A stretch of 45,203 bases of DNA, taken from NCBI GenBank assembly GCA_000758905.1, contig JRNA01000007.1, positions 1 to 45,203 on the forward strand, given 5' to 3'. Position numbers and translations under genes: made by a program. The stretch is from Clostridiales bacterium S5-A14a (lineage in GTDB: Bacteria > Bacillota > Clostridia > Peptostreptococcales > Anaerovoracaceae). Below the pieces are notes generated by a model. The model made no database searches. It saw nothing but the letters and a program-made list of their open reading frames with translations, and was not told the origin of the DNA. Below, in pieces: positions 33,283 to 42,389 of this stretch. Every line of letters begins with the position of its first letter. Within the stretch, counting starts at the first letter, position 1.

Positions 33283-35423
33283 TTTTTCCTCACTAGTTTG
33301 TTTTTATCCAACAAACTCGATTTTCTAAGGAGCTTAAGTGCACTTATTGCCCTGTTCCTACGAGTTTGTTTAATCATCGCCTTCTTCTGCTTTTCCTCAA
33401 TTTTCATCATCTTATACATGTAAGTACGCTCATGCTCATTTGGCACATAAGGGCTGTAGGATGTTTTTTCGGCAAGCTGTCTTACATCGCTGGAAACGTT
33501 TAGGTCTTTGTTTCGCATGTACTGAAAGAGTGCACAAACTGCTAGTTTGCGGTCGCTGCCCTTAAACACTTTTTCCCACGCTCTTCTTGCTAGGTACCAT
33601 GATAGGAATAGGTAAAGCAATATTATTAGTAATATTATAGCTACCACTATGATTATCTTCATCAAGATGCTCATTGTCATCTGCTCGTTTTCCTGGCTAC
33701 CGTCGTCGTTTGAGTCATTGTCGTCCTGATTGTCGTTATCATTTGGTGGCTGCTCGAATGGATTTAGGTTTGTGTTGTTTTCTAGGCCCTTGCTGTAGTC
33801 TGGTTGGTTCATCATTTCCTTGTATTTAGGAACTGTCTCAACTGGTACCCAGCCTAGCCCGTCTACATAAATCTCTGTCCAAGCGTGAACATTTGATAGT
33901 GGTAAGTCAAAGGTTTTTCCTGCTTGCATATGTTTTGCGTTGTCTGGTGTTAGGATGTAACCTTCAACGTATCTTGCAGGTATGCCGTAATATCTAAACA
34001 TCAAGGTAGCTGCCGATGCGTACTGCACGTCATAACCTCTGTTTGTTGTAAATACTGAAATTGCTGTGTTGTCGCCTTTTCCAAGCTTGAACCTTTCGGT
34101 GTAATCTACTTCTTTATCCATGTAGTCTAAGACTTTGTGGATGGCATCGCTGTAGGCGATATGGCCTTTTTCTTGGTTACCCGGCTCGCCTATGTAATGT
34201 CTTAATATAGTTACATCCATTGAATCCATCTTGGTGTATTTTTTGTAGATGTCTACGTTTAGTTCACTTTCTGCCTTAAAGTATGTCTCTATGTCTTTAT
34301 TAAGTGGCTTTGTGAAAAACTTTCCGTAAAGCTCTGTCCACTTGTCTGTGATCGGCTCTGTTACTTGATACTCGTATTCTTTTGTGCTAGGGAATTTTGT
34401 TCCTGTTACGAAACTTCCGCCCCAGTCTTTTGAATCTTTTATCACTCCGCCGCTGAACTCATATGGCATGTAGATGTATTTGCTCGATGCATCTTTTGTG
34501 ACCATTTTCACGTGATTAGCTTTGGCTTTATCGCTTCCACCGTCTGTGCCACTTACAAGTCTATCAACTTTAGCAAGCTGTGAGTGTGGCTCAAGGCCTG
34601 TGTTTTTAATTTCCTGCAGAGTTTGTATGCTGCCATAATAATTGGAGCACTCGAAAATTCCCCAACCATCATTTTTTCTAGTATCGCCAACAAACCCGCG
34701 TATATACATTGACTGCGGTTTATCCATAGTCACCTGCATAGCCGTTCCTTTAGGAACTTGTCTTACAAAGCCGGTTAAATCCCCCTCGCCTAAAGGGCTC
34801 TTTCCATACCTTAAATCATCCAGCTTTGTATGTATGCTCTTGTTTATTTTAGTTGAAATTTGCGGGCTTTCAAGCTTTTGTCTAACAAACCCTATGTTAG
34901 ACACATTTATCACTATTAAAAATACTAATAGCACCGCCCCAACATTCCAAAGAGAAACATTTCCCTTAAACCTTTTATTTACAACGGCTAGAGCAAGGCC
35001 GCAAACAAATAAAGTAAGGTGAAACTCATTTGGCCCCAATCCTAAAATAAAGGGAACCGTAAAATATGGAATCGCAAACACCAATAGGAATTTCAAGCTT
35101 CCAAGAATCATAATCAAAAATACGATTACGACCATAAGGATGAAAGTTACAGTCAAAAATGTTGAGCTGCTGCTTCCCTCACCTAACCTCTTAGTTAGCA
35201 GGACGTAGTCCTTATTTCCCATGATGTCCGCAAAATTATTCCAGAAAAATGTAATGCTTTTTTGATAACCGCCCTCGATTATCTTTCCTGTTCTAATGTA
35301 TCCGCCTATATCTGCTATAGCACCAACAAATCCCCATGTAAGTATTATACTGATTATCAGTTGAGCTATGGCATTGAGATACTTATTACCCTTCGTTTTG
35401 TCCGTATATTCTAACCCGTCCAT
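33255..35423 (-). CDS. Membrane transglutaminase-like protein lacking the catalytic Cys
   Basis: 722 residues. About five N-terminal membrane spans, an extracellular domain with a transglutaminase core, a Glu/Asn/Asp-rich linker, another span (about 610-640) and a basic cytoplasmic tail. In the core, TNRGYDVQYASAATLMFRYY aligns with the usual GYCxxYASA motif, but the nucleophilic Cys is Asp465 (codon GAC at 34029-34031). The His is kept (NVHAWTE, H513), and the usual Asp of GWxPVD is Glu in GWVPVETVP. Catalysis by the normal mechanism is therefore unlikely. It overlaps the DUF58 gene by 38 bp. MoxR, DUF58 and transglutaminase-like proteins commonly occur as one cluster. An AAAGG box lies 10 nt before the ATG. 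Confidence 0.88.
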   Translation of the reverse strand: MDGLEYTDKTKGNKYLNAIAQLIISIILTWGFVGAIADIGGYIRTGKIIEGGYQKSITFFWNNFADIMGNKDYVLLTKRLGEGSSSSTFLTVTFILMVVIVFLIMILGSLKFLLVFAIPYFTVPFILGLGPNEFHLTLFVCGLALAVVNKRFKGNVSLWNVGAVLLVFLIVINVSNIGFVRQKLESPQISTKINKSIHTKLDDLRYGKSPLGEGDLTGFVRQVPKGTAMQVTMDKPQSMYIRGFVGDTRKNDGWGIFECSNYYGSIQTLQEIKNTGLEPHSQLAKVDRLVSGTDGGSDKAKANHVKMVTKDASSKYIYMPYEFSGGVIKDSKDWGGSFVTGTKFPSTKEYEYQVTEPITDKWTELYGKFFTKPLNKDIETYFKAESELNVDIYKKYTKMDSMDVTILRHYIGEPGNQEKGHIAYSDAIHKVLDYMDKEVDYTERFKLGKGDNTAISVFTTNRGYDVQYASAATLMFRYYGIPARYVEGYILTPDNAKHMQAGKTFDLPLSNVHAWTEIYVDGLGWVPVETVPKYKEMMNQPDYSKGLENNTNLNPFEQPPNDNDNQDDNDSNDDGSQENEQMTMSILMKIIIVVAIILLIILLYLFLSWYLARRAWEKVFKGSDRKLAVCALFQYMRNKDLNVSSDVRQLAEKTSYSPYVPNEHERTYMYKMMKIEEKQKKAMIKQTRRNRAISALKLLRKSSLLDKNKLVRKKWSIKRKRG

Positions 35424-36459
35424 ACGTCATCAACCTTTCAACGTCTCTATTGTCATAACTTACATAAAGATACTGAGAGTGCTCTTTCTCAATATCGTCC
35501 TCAACAAAGAATCTTGCAATCGTTGATTCTTCGCTGGTTACCATTCTATTTTTAATAATCCTAGATAATGCACTTAAAAGCTCATCGTCGTCTCTAATGT
35601 CACATTTCTCAAACCTGTTCTCCTTATGATTAAACCACCCTGCAGAGTGAAATAAACCTTTAGAAAGGAGTTCCTGTGACAAACTCATAAACAAGTTCAG
35701 CTTCTTATCTGCCTCCTCGTAAGAATCCAAGTGATTGCAGTCTAGCATTATCATAATGTCATTTTCCACAGGGAACCCTAGCTCCCTTACTACTACTGAA
35801 CCAAGCTTACTTGACAGCTTCCAGTGAATAGTCTTAGGGCTGTCTCCCCTCTGATATTCCCTAATACCATGAACCTCTCCTGGATCATTTCCCTTTTTCT
35901 TCTGAGAATACCTGTAACTTTCCATATTGTAGCAAGAGAAAACATCGCTAGAAAGTTCCACTCCTACAGGCTGTGGGAACACATCATAGTTGCCATCAGC
36001 CTCAAACTCCAAGGCTTTCTGATGGATTCCCATAGGATCAGAAACGCTTACATTATCTACATAAGCTCTAATCGAGCCGGCATATTGAGTGCTTCCCCTA
36101 ATCCAAATTTCCTTCTTGCCCTTAGGTCCCAAAGTCGTTATAATATCTTCCTTTTGAAATTCTCCTGTCACCATATTTTCAGTAATTACGCTTAAATTGA
36201 GAGATAACACAGGAACAATGCTTTCATTTTTTATTCTTACAAAAAACTCGTAGGGTTTGGCTTTTGTACCATTGCCGCCACCACTAACTTTTATCTTTAG
36301 CTTCTTTCCGCATCCATGTGCCGGTACAAAGCTGAAACCTATCAAAGCTATTATCGAAAGCAGAACTATTCCTGCGTAATAGTATGGCATTATAAGAAAG
36401 TTAACAGCTGCCAAAAGGCCTAAAACTATAAGGGCTATTAATTTCTTTTTAGATGTCAT
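35386..36459 (-). CDS. DUF58 protein
   Basis: 357 residues. Two hydrophobic segments near the N-terminus (about 6-45), then a beta-rich region and the DUF58 signature GIREYQRGDSPKTIHWKLSSKLGSVVVRE (shown here across HGIREYQRGDSP and TIHWKLSSK), with a vWA-like VENDIMIMLDCN following. Its ATG directly follows the MoxR stop (TAGATG), so the two are translationally coupled. DUF58 proteins act with MoxR ATPases, probably in assembly or metal loading of extracytoplasmic complexes; the precise role is unknown. Confidence 0.9.
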   Translation of the reverse strand: MTSKKKLIALIVLGLLAAVNFLIMPYYYAGIVLLSIIALIGFSFVPAHGCGKKLKIKVSGGGNGTKAKPYEFFVRIKNESIVPVLSLNLSVITENMVTGEFQKEDIITTLGPKGKKEIWIRGSTQYAGSIRAYVDNVSVSDPMGIHQKALEFEADGNYDVFPQPVGVELSSDVFSCYNMESYRYSQKKKGNDPGEVHGIREYQRGDSPKTIHWKLSSKLGSVVVRELGFPVENDIMIMLDCNHLDSYEEADKKLNLFMSLSQELLSKGLFHSAGWFNHKENRFEKCDIRDDDELLSALSRIIKNRMVTSEESTIARFFVEDDIEKEHSQYLYVSYDNRDVERLMTYGRVRIYGQNEG

Positions 36460-37416
36460 CTATTTCTTCCTCTTTTCATAAACTGTTGGTTCTTCTGTTC
36501 CTTCTAGTATTTCCTTTAAGATGTCTTCTTTGCTTAAGTTTGACATCAGCGATTTTGAGTTTAAGATGATTCTATGTCTTGCTACATCAAAGAAGATTGC
36601 TTTTACATCATCTGGAACTACGTAGTCTCTTTCGTTTATGAAGGCATTTGCTTTCGCCATCTTCATAAGTGCTATTGCACTTCTAGGGCTAAGTCCTAGT
36701 TTTACAAGGTCATGGTGTCTTGAGTTTTCTATGATTTCAGCTATGTATTTTTTTATCTTTGTGTCGATGAATATTTTATCGACTTCGTCCTTTAGCTGAT
36801 TTAATTCTTCATTTGATACTACTGCTTTGATGTTATCTAGTGGATCTTCGCTTTCTCTATCGTCAAGGATTCTAACCTGTTCATCTACTGTAGGATATCC
36901 CATTGATAGCTGAATCATAAATCTATCAACCTGTGCTTCTGGAAGCATCTGTGTACCGGCTGTTCCAACAGGGTTTTGTGTTGCCATTACAACAAACGGC
37001 TTTGGTACTTCGTGCTTGTTTCCGTCTACTGTAATGCTTCCTTCCTGCATTACTTCAAGTAAAGCTGATTGTGTCTTACTTGATGTTCTATTGATTTCAT
37101 CTGCTAGGAAGAAGTTGCACATTGCTGCTCCCTTGTTGTATTCAAATTTTCCTGTATCCTTGTTATACATATAAAAGCCTGTTACATCTGATGGCACAAC
37201 ATCAGGTGTAAACTGGATTCTGTTAAATAAAAGTCCAAGTGCCTTACTAAAGGCAAGTGCCAAGGTTGTCTTTCCCACTCCTGGAATATCATCTAGGAGA
37301 ACGTGTCCGCCTGACAAAATTGCCATCATTACTTTATCTATAACTTCTTCTTTTCCTACTATGGCTTTCTTAACTTCTTCTCGTGCCATTTTTATTTTTT
37401 CTGCTTTGTTTTCCAT
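36460..37416 (-). CDS. MoxR-family AAA+ ATPase
   Basis: 318 residues from the ATG at 37416 (MENKAEKIKMA), chosen for the AAGGAG box 7 nt upstream; a longer frame would overlap the preceding gene. Walker A DDIPGVGKTTLALAFSKALG, Walker B NFFLADEINR, sensor 1 FVVMATQNPVGTAGT and the arginine-finger/sensor 2 segment LSPRSAIALMKMAKA are intact. MoxR ATPases are chaperones that mature partner complexes, usually together with the DUF58 and transglutaminase-like neighbours seen here. Begins 19 bp after the DUF4430-like gene. Confidence 0.95.
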   Translation of the reverse strand: MENKAEKIKMAREEVKKAIVGKEEVIDKVMMAILSGGHVLLDDIPGVGKTTLALAFSKALGLLFNRIQFTPDVVPSDVTGFYMYNKDTGKFEYNKGAAMCNFFLADEINRTSSKTQSALLEVMQEGSITVDGNKHEVPKPFVVMATQNPVGTAGTQMLPEAQVDRFMIQLSMGYPTVDEQVRILDDRESEDPLDNIKAVVSNEELNQLKDEVDKIFIDTKIKKYIAEIIENSRHHDLVKLGLSPRSAIALMKMAKANAFINERDYVVPDDVKAIFFDVARHRIILNSKSLMSNLSKEDILKEILEGTEEPTVYEKRKK

Positions 37417-37435
37417 TCTTTGTCTCCTTGTAAAT

Positions 37436-38884
37436 TTATTGATTATACCACTTGCCTCTAAAGTCATATCCTAAGCAATTAGTCCAATATACCCAAATTT
37501 GAGAACAAATGTTGTCTGATATGACGTATGCTTGTACACCATTAGGTATGTTATTGCTTGAATTAGGATTCAAATTACTTCCTGCTGCACTTACGCACCA
37601 TCCTGAGCCTCTAAAGAAATCTTTTTCTTTAAGTGTGCCTAGGCTTCGATCATACTGATATTCCCCATTTGCTTCTAACATTGGTGCTCCCCACATTCCA
37701 CCATTTTCCTGTATGAACGCTTTTTTTGCTTCTGGAATGTTCCATCCTTCTAAAATGCCCGGTTTTGAAATTGCCGGGATATAGTTATTAGCAGTTCCAA
37801 AGTGAACGGTATATCCTTCTTCTGATAGAGCTTTATTTATAACATATCCCATAGTTTCACCTTCATATACTACAACTTCCTTATGAAGCACTGGGTTATC
37901 AGGTGTTCCGATTCCTAAATTCGACAGATCTAGGTAGAAATCGACTACACGAAACATATCTTTGTTTTCTGAAGGACTACCCTGTACTCTATATGATTCT
38001 TGTCTTCTATGCCCTTCTCTATCAACCATAATTATGGTAATATCATTATTTCCTTTTCGTAAGTCAAATGTATAATGAATATCAAGGTTACCCGTACCTG
38101 TCACGTAACCATATACCTTCTCACCATTTACTAGTACATCAAGTCTACCACCGTCCCAAATATTCCTACCCTTATAGTCTTTTCCTCTTAAATAGAAAGT
38201 GTGGGTGGTACCTTTGTATGTAGCACCATTTTTTAACCCTGCTACCGTTAGTCTAGGTATTACTCTATTTTTTTCTGCTTCTCTTTCATCAGTTTCAAAA
38301 CCCCATTCATCATCTTGCCCTTGGTCCTTATCGTCTATATGTGGTTTATTCCCGCTGCCTTCACTGCTACTTTCACCATTATTTACTCCATTGCCAGTTC
38401 CGTTGTTACTGTTATTTCCACTGCCTGTATTAGGAGTAGTATTGTTTCCAGTATTTCCTTGATTGCTGCCTGAGTTGTTATTTTCCAAAGGTTCACTTTG
38501 ACCGTTTTCGTCTCCATTTTCCTCGTTTGCTTCTTCCTTCTTATCTTCAACAGACTCTTCTTCGTCTTTAGTTATTTTCTCAATTATTTCAACAGATGTC
38601 TCAGGTTGTTTTTGTGGAGGTTGCTGTGCTTCTTCCTTTTCAATCTGCTCAACCCTTTCATCCATTTCTTTTTTTAGCTTTTCTTCTCTTTCATAGTTTA
38701 ACTGATAATCAGTACCCGTCATTAAAACTTGCGAAGTAAGTTTGTTCTTTTCATGAATACCTGTATTATCTATATTATGTTTTTCATGTACTATGAAAGA
38801 GATAGGTACTGCTACTGATGCTCCTAATAATAGAGTAATAAGTCCGATTAATAATTTTTTCTTTCCAATACCTAAATTCTTCAA
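37436..38884 (-). CDS. Membrane-anchored protein with DUF4430 (transcobalamin-like C-terminal) domain
   Basis: About 482 residues from a TTG at 38884 (MKNLGIGKKKLLIG), preferred because AGGAG lies 8 nt upstream; the upstream in-frame GTG has no such site. One N-terminal span (about 10-30) acts as a signal anchor. A long Glu/Lys then Asn/Gly/Ser-rich linker (about 60-200) reaches outward. An Ig-like beta domain (about 205-315) is followed by a C-terminal domain (about 325-482): VVVYEGETMGYVINKALSEE, YIPAISKPGI, SGWCVSAAG and VISDN ... WVYWTNCLGYDF. This order fits DUF4430, the beta-domain of transcobalamin/intrinsic factor, with the usual GD-rich end modified. A 15-bp hairpin lies just before its ribosome binding site. 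Domain call is moderate. Confidence 0.7.
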   Translation of the reverse strand: MKNLGIGKKKLLIGLITLLLGASVAVPISFIVHEKHNIDNTGIHEKNKLTSQVLMTGTDYQLNYEREEKLKKEMDERVEQIEKEEAQQPPQKQPETSVEIIEKITKDEEESVEDKKEEANEENGDENGQSEPLENNNSGSNQGNTGNNTTPNTGSGNNSNNGTGNGVNNGESSSEGSGNKPHIDDKDQGQDDEWGFETDEREAEKNRVIPRLTVAGLKNGATYKGTTHTFYLRGKDYKGRNIWDGGRLDVLVNGEKVYGYVTGTGNLDIHYTFDLRKGNNDITIIMVDREGHRRQESYRVQGSPSENKDMFRVVDFYLDLSNLGIGTPDNPVLHKEVVVYEGETMGYVINKALSEEGYTVHFGTANNYIPAISKPGILEGWNIPEAKKAFIQENGGMWGAPMLEANGEYQYDRSLGTLKEKDFFRGSGWCVSAAGSNLNPNSSNNIPNGVQAYVISDNICSQIWVYWTNCLGYDFRGKWYNQ

Positions 38885-38907
38885 AATTTCATCTCCTACT
38901 TCACAAT

Positions 38908-38941
38908 GGACAGTTGCAGCACTTTTGTACCACAACTGTCC
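38908..38941 (-). other. Intercistronic hairpin before the DUF4430-like gene
   Basis: In minus-strand RNA GGACAGTTG (38933-38941) pairs with CAACTGTCC (38908-38916), and the interior continues pairing through G-U wobbles to an AAAA loop, about 15 bp in all. The wobbles work only on this strand, which supports an RNA role. No U-tract follows, so it is more likely a processing, stability or translation element than a terminator. Confidence 0.65.
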
Positions 38942-38955
38942 TAATTGCTTCTTGT

Positions 38956-41900
38956 TTATTGTTCTTTTTCTTTTCTTATAACTTTAAGTCCGATTGCTAC
39001 TAATACTAACATAAGTATCCAAAACTCAGTATTGCTATTATCTGATGTTCTAACAGCTTTATCTTTGTTTTCTACCTTGTTATCATTTCTCCTATTTGCA
39101 TTTTCTTTGTCGGCAATTGTAATTGATTGTTTTACAGTGCCTTTTTTAGTATTTACTGCAACTTCATAAGTTCCAGCGTTAAGACTATCTAAGTAGTCTT
39201 TTGTGAATTTAATCTTAATGCTTCCAGCTTCAACAACATAGTCTTTACCTTTTACAAGTGTCTTTCCGTCTACTTCAACACTGATTAAATCCTCTGGTTC
39301 AACATTTTCTATATGTAGAACTACTAGCTCATCCTTACCTTTTTCAAATTTTAATACTGATCCTTGTTTATCAATTGTTGCTACATTGCTAGTATCAGTA
39401 TTGCCTGGAGTAACTGGGTTTGAAATCAGTAAGCTTTTTGCTTCTTTTAATAATTTTGCTGTTTCAATAGCTTCTACAGCTTCAATGCTTGTTGCTTCAT
39501 TAACCTTTTTCAAAGCATCTTTCTTTAGCTCATCAAGCTTATCTTTAGCTGCTTTTACAGATTCATCTGTATATGGTGAAGTACTACCTAGTGAAAGTCC
39601 ATTTATTTCATCGATTTTACTTGCCTTTGATTCTGCTAATTCCTGTTCTAAAGTCTTTAGTAAAGATTTAGCTTCTTCAAGGTTTGGCATTTTAACAGCT
39701 TCTACTGCTGTTACATCTTCTGCATCTTCAACTTTCTTAATAGCCTTAGCTTTTAGTTCATCAAGCTTTGCTTTTGCTTTCTCAATTGATTTTGCAGAAT
39801 ATCCATCTGTATTTCCTAATGAAATATTATCAATGCTGGCTTTCTTTGCATTCTTAGCTTCAGTAAGCTCATACTGTGCTTTTGTTGTTAAAGCTTCAAT
39901 GCCTTTTAACGCCTCGTCTAAAGCGCTTTTAACTTCAGTTTTACCTTTAGCTTTATTTATTTTTGCAATAGCATCATCAACTAAAGCCTGCAGTTTACTT
40001 TGTTCATCAGGTCTATATAGATTCTTATCTATATTACGTAATGTGCTTAAAGCGTTGTCACGAGCAGTATCTAGACCCATTTCATCATTAGTTTTAACAT
40101 CACTAAACTTAGCCTTAATGTCATAGTTTTTAACATCATCGATTGAAGTTAGATTGTTAATCTCATCTTTTACCGCTGCAACTTTTTCATCATATTTAGC
40201 TTTATTTAATGAGTAATTTGATGATGGTACTACCTTATCAATTTCCTTGATTTTTTCAGCCTTAGCATCTTTTAGTAACCTAGCATTAGCATCTGCCTGG
40301 CTTTCTAGCAATTTCTTAGCTATCTTTACATCTGGTAAATTAACATTTTCAACTGCATCTAAATCTTTCGCCAGTTTAACGCCATTAATTGCAGCATCCT
40401 TTAACTCTTTAAGTTTTGCTTCAGCTTTCTTAACTGATTCTTCAGTCATGCCTTCTTTGTCTTCATTAGTTAAAACTACTGCATTAATTTTTTCAATTTT
40501 GCTTTCTTTTGCATTCTGAAGTTTGGTTTTAGCATCATCTTCTTTGGCATCATTTACATCATTAGTTGAACCAATTAATCCAAATATGCCTAAAGCTGAT
40601 ACTTCCATTGTTACTTTACCATCTTTTACAGTATGACCAAATTCATCTTTAGCTTTACCTAGTTTAGTATCTCCTATGATGAATTTACTGCTATTAGCAT
40701 CTTTATCATATGATTTAACAGCAATTACTTTACCATTTAATCCGTTAAATACTGGAATAGTGAGTTCTGAAGGTCTATCTAGCTTGATTTCTTTACCATT
40801 TTGCATCAATTTAATATCTAGATAGTCAAATGCTCCATAAGATTTTGGAATGCCATTTACTATTTTGCTTTGAGCTTTCTCTAATGTAGCCTTATCAATA
40901 TCCTTTTTAGGCGTTACATTAAGAGTCATATCAGCATTTAAGCCTTCACCTTTTAGCTCTACGCCTGTTTTTTCATCTTTTAGCGTTTCAACTTGTGGTG
41001 CCTTACCTTCTTTTAAGTTATAGAATCTTGCTGTTAGTTCCCATTCTCTTTGGTTTTTATCTGGGCACATTAGTGAGTATCCAATGCGCTCGTCTTCACC
41101 ATCTTTAGGATTTGGCATTTTATCATATGTTAGAAGTCCTGTCTCTTTATCATATTTAGCTCCGTATTTAGTATCATGACCTTCTAAAATATTTGCTTTT
41201 TCAAGATACTTTCTTTCGCCGAGAACAGGTTTTAAATCTACTACAAATTTACCATCTTTCTTATAGTATTCCTGCTCATCTTCTAAGACTTGATCCTTTA
41301 ATTCTGGTGGATAGCCATTTAAGGCGCCGTGTGATTGAAAATTTTCAAATACTACTTCACTTAAATCTATTTTAGGCAAACTATTTTTATTTAAGTAGCA
41401 TTCTTTTAATTTTATACCGTTAATGTCATATTTAGGCATCTTTATTTCTTTTACACGCTTTACGCCTTCAGCAACCTTTCCAAACCCATAACCATCCAGT
41501 CCAAGTGGATGAATACTTATATCTTTAACTGATGCGGCCTTACTTAAATCAATTACATCAGCATCTTTAGTGTATAATCGTAACTTTTCCAGCTTAGGGT
41601 TGTTACTCAAATCTATTCCATTCGCTATACTTCCATGTAATTCAAGCCAAGTTAAATCCTTTTGTTTTGAAACCAAATCAGGTCTTACTATATCCGACTG
41701 GATGTCAACTTGGGTTAATCTTGTAGTTGTACTCTCATCAAAGACCGGAATATAGTTTAATTTTGAATTCACGTCACTACCGGTAGCTCTAAAACTTGTT
41801 AGTCTATTGCATCCTGTAATATTAATTTTTTCAATATTATCAGCATTAGTTATTCCAAAGCCCTTTAGGAATGTGCCTGTTAAGTCTATTTCCTTATCTT

Positions 41901-42348
41901 TTAAATATTTACAATTAAGATAAAAGTCATATCCATCGTCTCTTTCAGCGGTAAGTTTATTAACTCCTGGAATCCACCAACCAGCTAGCATTTCCTTAAA
42001 TCCTTTTAATGTTTCAATTTTTAGTTCATCATCAGGATAAAAATACGGAGATGCTGCATTAGCGATTCTATAGTAGTAAGTAGGTGGCTGCTGTGTAAGT
42101 TGATTATTATATCTAGATTCAATATATTCTCTAAGTGCTTTATCTGGTACTATGCTTTCAGGTATATGATCGCCTTCACTATGGTCTAGGTACCTGTTCT
42201 TTTCATCACTCCAAATATAGTTATATGAATCAGCTATTTTTTTCCACTCTTCATCAGTATATTCAGTTGCAAAAATTGGAGAAAAACTTGTAGCAATTAA
42301 AACAATTGTCATACTTAAAGTCAAAACTTGTTTTATACATTTTTTCAT
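38956..42348 (-). CDS. Internalin-like, helical-repeat/X2 surface protein
   Basis: 1130 residues. Signal peptide (1-27, ending FATEY). Residues about 150-330 contain short leucine-rich-like units (IDLTGTFLKGFGITNADNIE, LTWLELHGSIANGIDLSNNP). A beta region follows to about 590. Residues about 600-960 are tandem three-helix repeats (AKASKIDEI..., KAAKDKLDELKKDALKKV type) akin to FIVAR/GA-like modules. An X2/Ig-like domain (about 985-1065: LVKGKDYVVEAGSIKIKFTK, YLDSLNAGTYEV) precedes AVRTSDN, a hydrophobic helix and RKEKEQ. That tail looks like a sortase signal but lacks Pro and Gly. There is no clear ribosome binding site next to the ATG; a GNRA-capped hairpin sits 11 nt upstream. It shares its C-terminal plan with the partial gene at the right edge. 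Confidence 0.85.
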   Translation of the reverse strand: MKKCIKQVLTLSMTIVLIATSFSPIFATEYTDEEWKKIADSYNYIWSDEKNRYLDHSEGDHIPESIVPDKALREYIESRYNNQLTQQPPTYYYRIANAASPYFYPDDELKIETLKGFKEMLAGWWIPGVNKLTAERDDGYDFYLNCKYLKDKEIDLTGTFLKGFGITNADNIEKINITGCNRLTSFRATGSDVNSKLNYIPVFDESTTTRLTQVDIQSDIVRPDLVSKQKDLTWLELHGSIANGIDLSNNPKLEKLRLYTKDADVIDLSKAASVKDISIHPLGLDGYGFGKVAEGVKRVKEIKMPKYDINGIKLKECYLNKNSLPKIDLSEVVFENFQSHGALNGYPPELKDQVLEDEQEYYKKDGKFVVDLKPVLGERKYLEKANILEGHDTKYGAKYDKETGLLTYDKMPNPKDGEDERIGYSLMCPDKNQREWELTARFYNLKEGKAPQVETLKDEKTGVELKGEGLNADMTLNVTPKKDIDKATLEKAQSKIVNGIPKSYGAFDYLDIKLMQNGKEIKLDRPSELTIPVFNGLNGKVIAVKSYDKDANSSKFIIGDTKLGKAKDEFGHTVKDGKVTMEVSALGIFGLIGSTNDVNDAKEDDAKTKLQNAKESKIEKINAVVLTNEDKEGMTEESVKKAEAKLKELKDAAINGVKLAKDLDAVENVNLPDVKIAKKLLESQADANARLLKDAKAEKIKEIDKVVPSSNYSLNKAKYDEKVAAVKDEINNLTSIDDVKNYDIKAKFSDVKTNDEMGLDTARDNALSTLRNIDKNLYRPDEQSKLQALVDDAIAKINKAKGKTEVKSALDEALKGIEALTTKAQYELTEAKNAKKASIDNISLGNTDGYSAKSIEKAKAKLDELKAKAIKKVEDAEDVTAVEAVKMPNLEEAKSLLKTLEQELAESKASKIDEINGLSLGSTSPYTDESVKAAKDKLDELKKDALKKVNEATSIEAVEAIETAKLLKEAKSLLISNPVTPGNTDTSNVATIDKQGSVLKFEKGKDELVVLHIENVEPEDLISVEVDGKTLVKGKDYVVEAGSIKIKFTKDYLDSLNAGTYEVAVNTKKGTVKQSITIADKENANRRNDNKVENKDKAVRTSDNSNTEFWILMLVLVAIGLKVIRKEKEQ

Positions 42349-42359
42349 AACTACAACAG

Positions 42360-42377
42360 GGGCAGGTTTCCCTGCCC
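42360..42377 (-). other. GNRA-capped intercistronic hairpin
   Basis: On the minus strand GGGCAGG-GAAA-CCTGCCC, a perfect 7-bp GC-rich stem with a GAAA tetraloop. It lies between the beta-propeller gene and the helical-repeat gene, 11 nt before the latter's ATG. There is no U-tract; the only AAAGGA box is on its 5' side. Confidence 0.75.
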
Positions 42378-42389
42378 TATTTTCCTTTC

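Noticed and set aside
39386-40126. 246-codon plus-strand frame opposite the helical repeats
   Set aside because: Ser/Ala/Phe-rich mirror of Lys/Glu/Ala-rich repeats on the coding strand, a common shadow effect.
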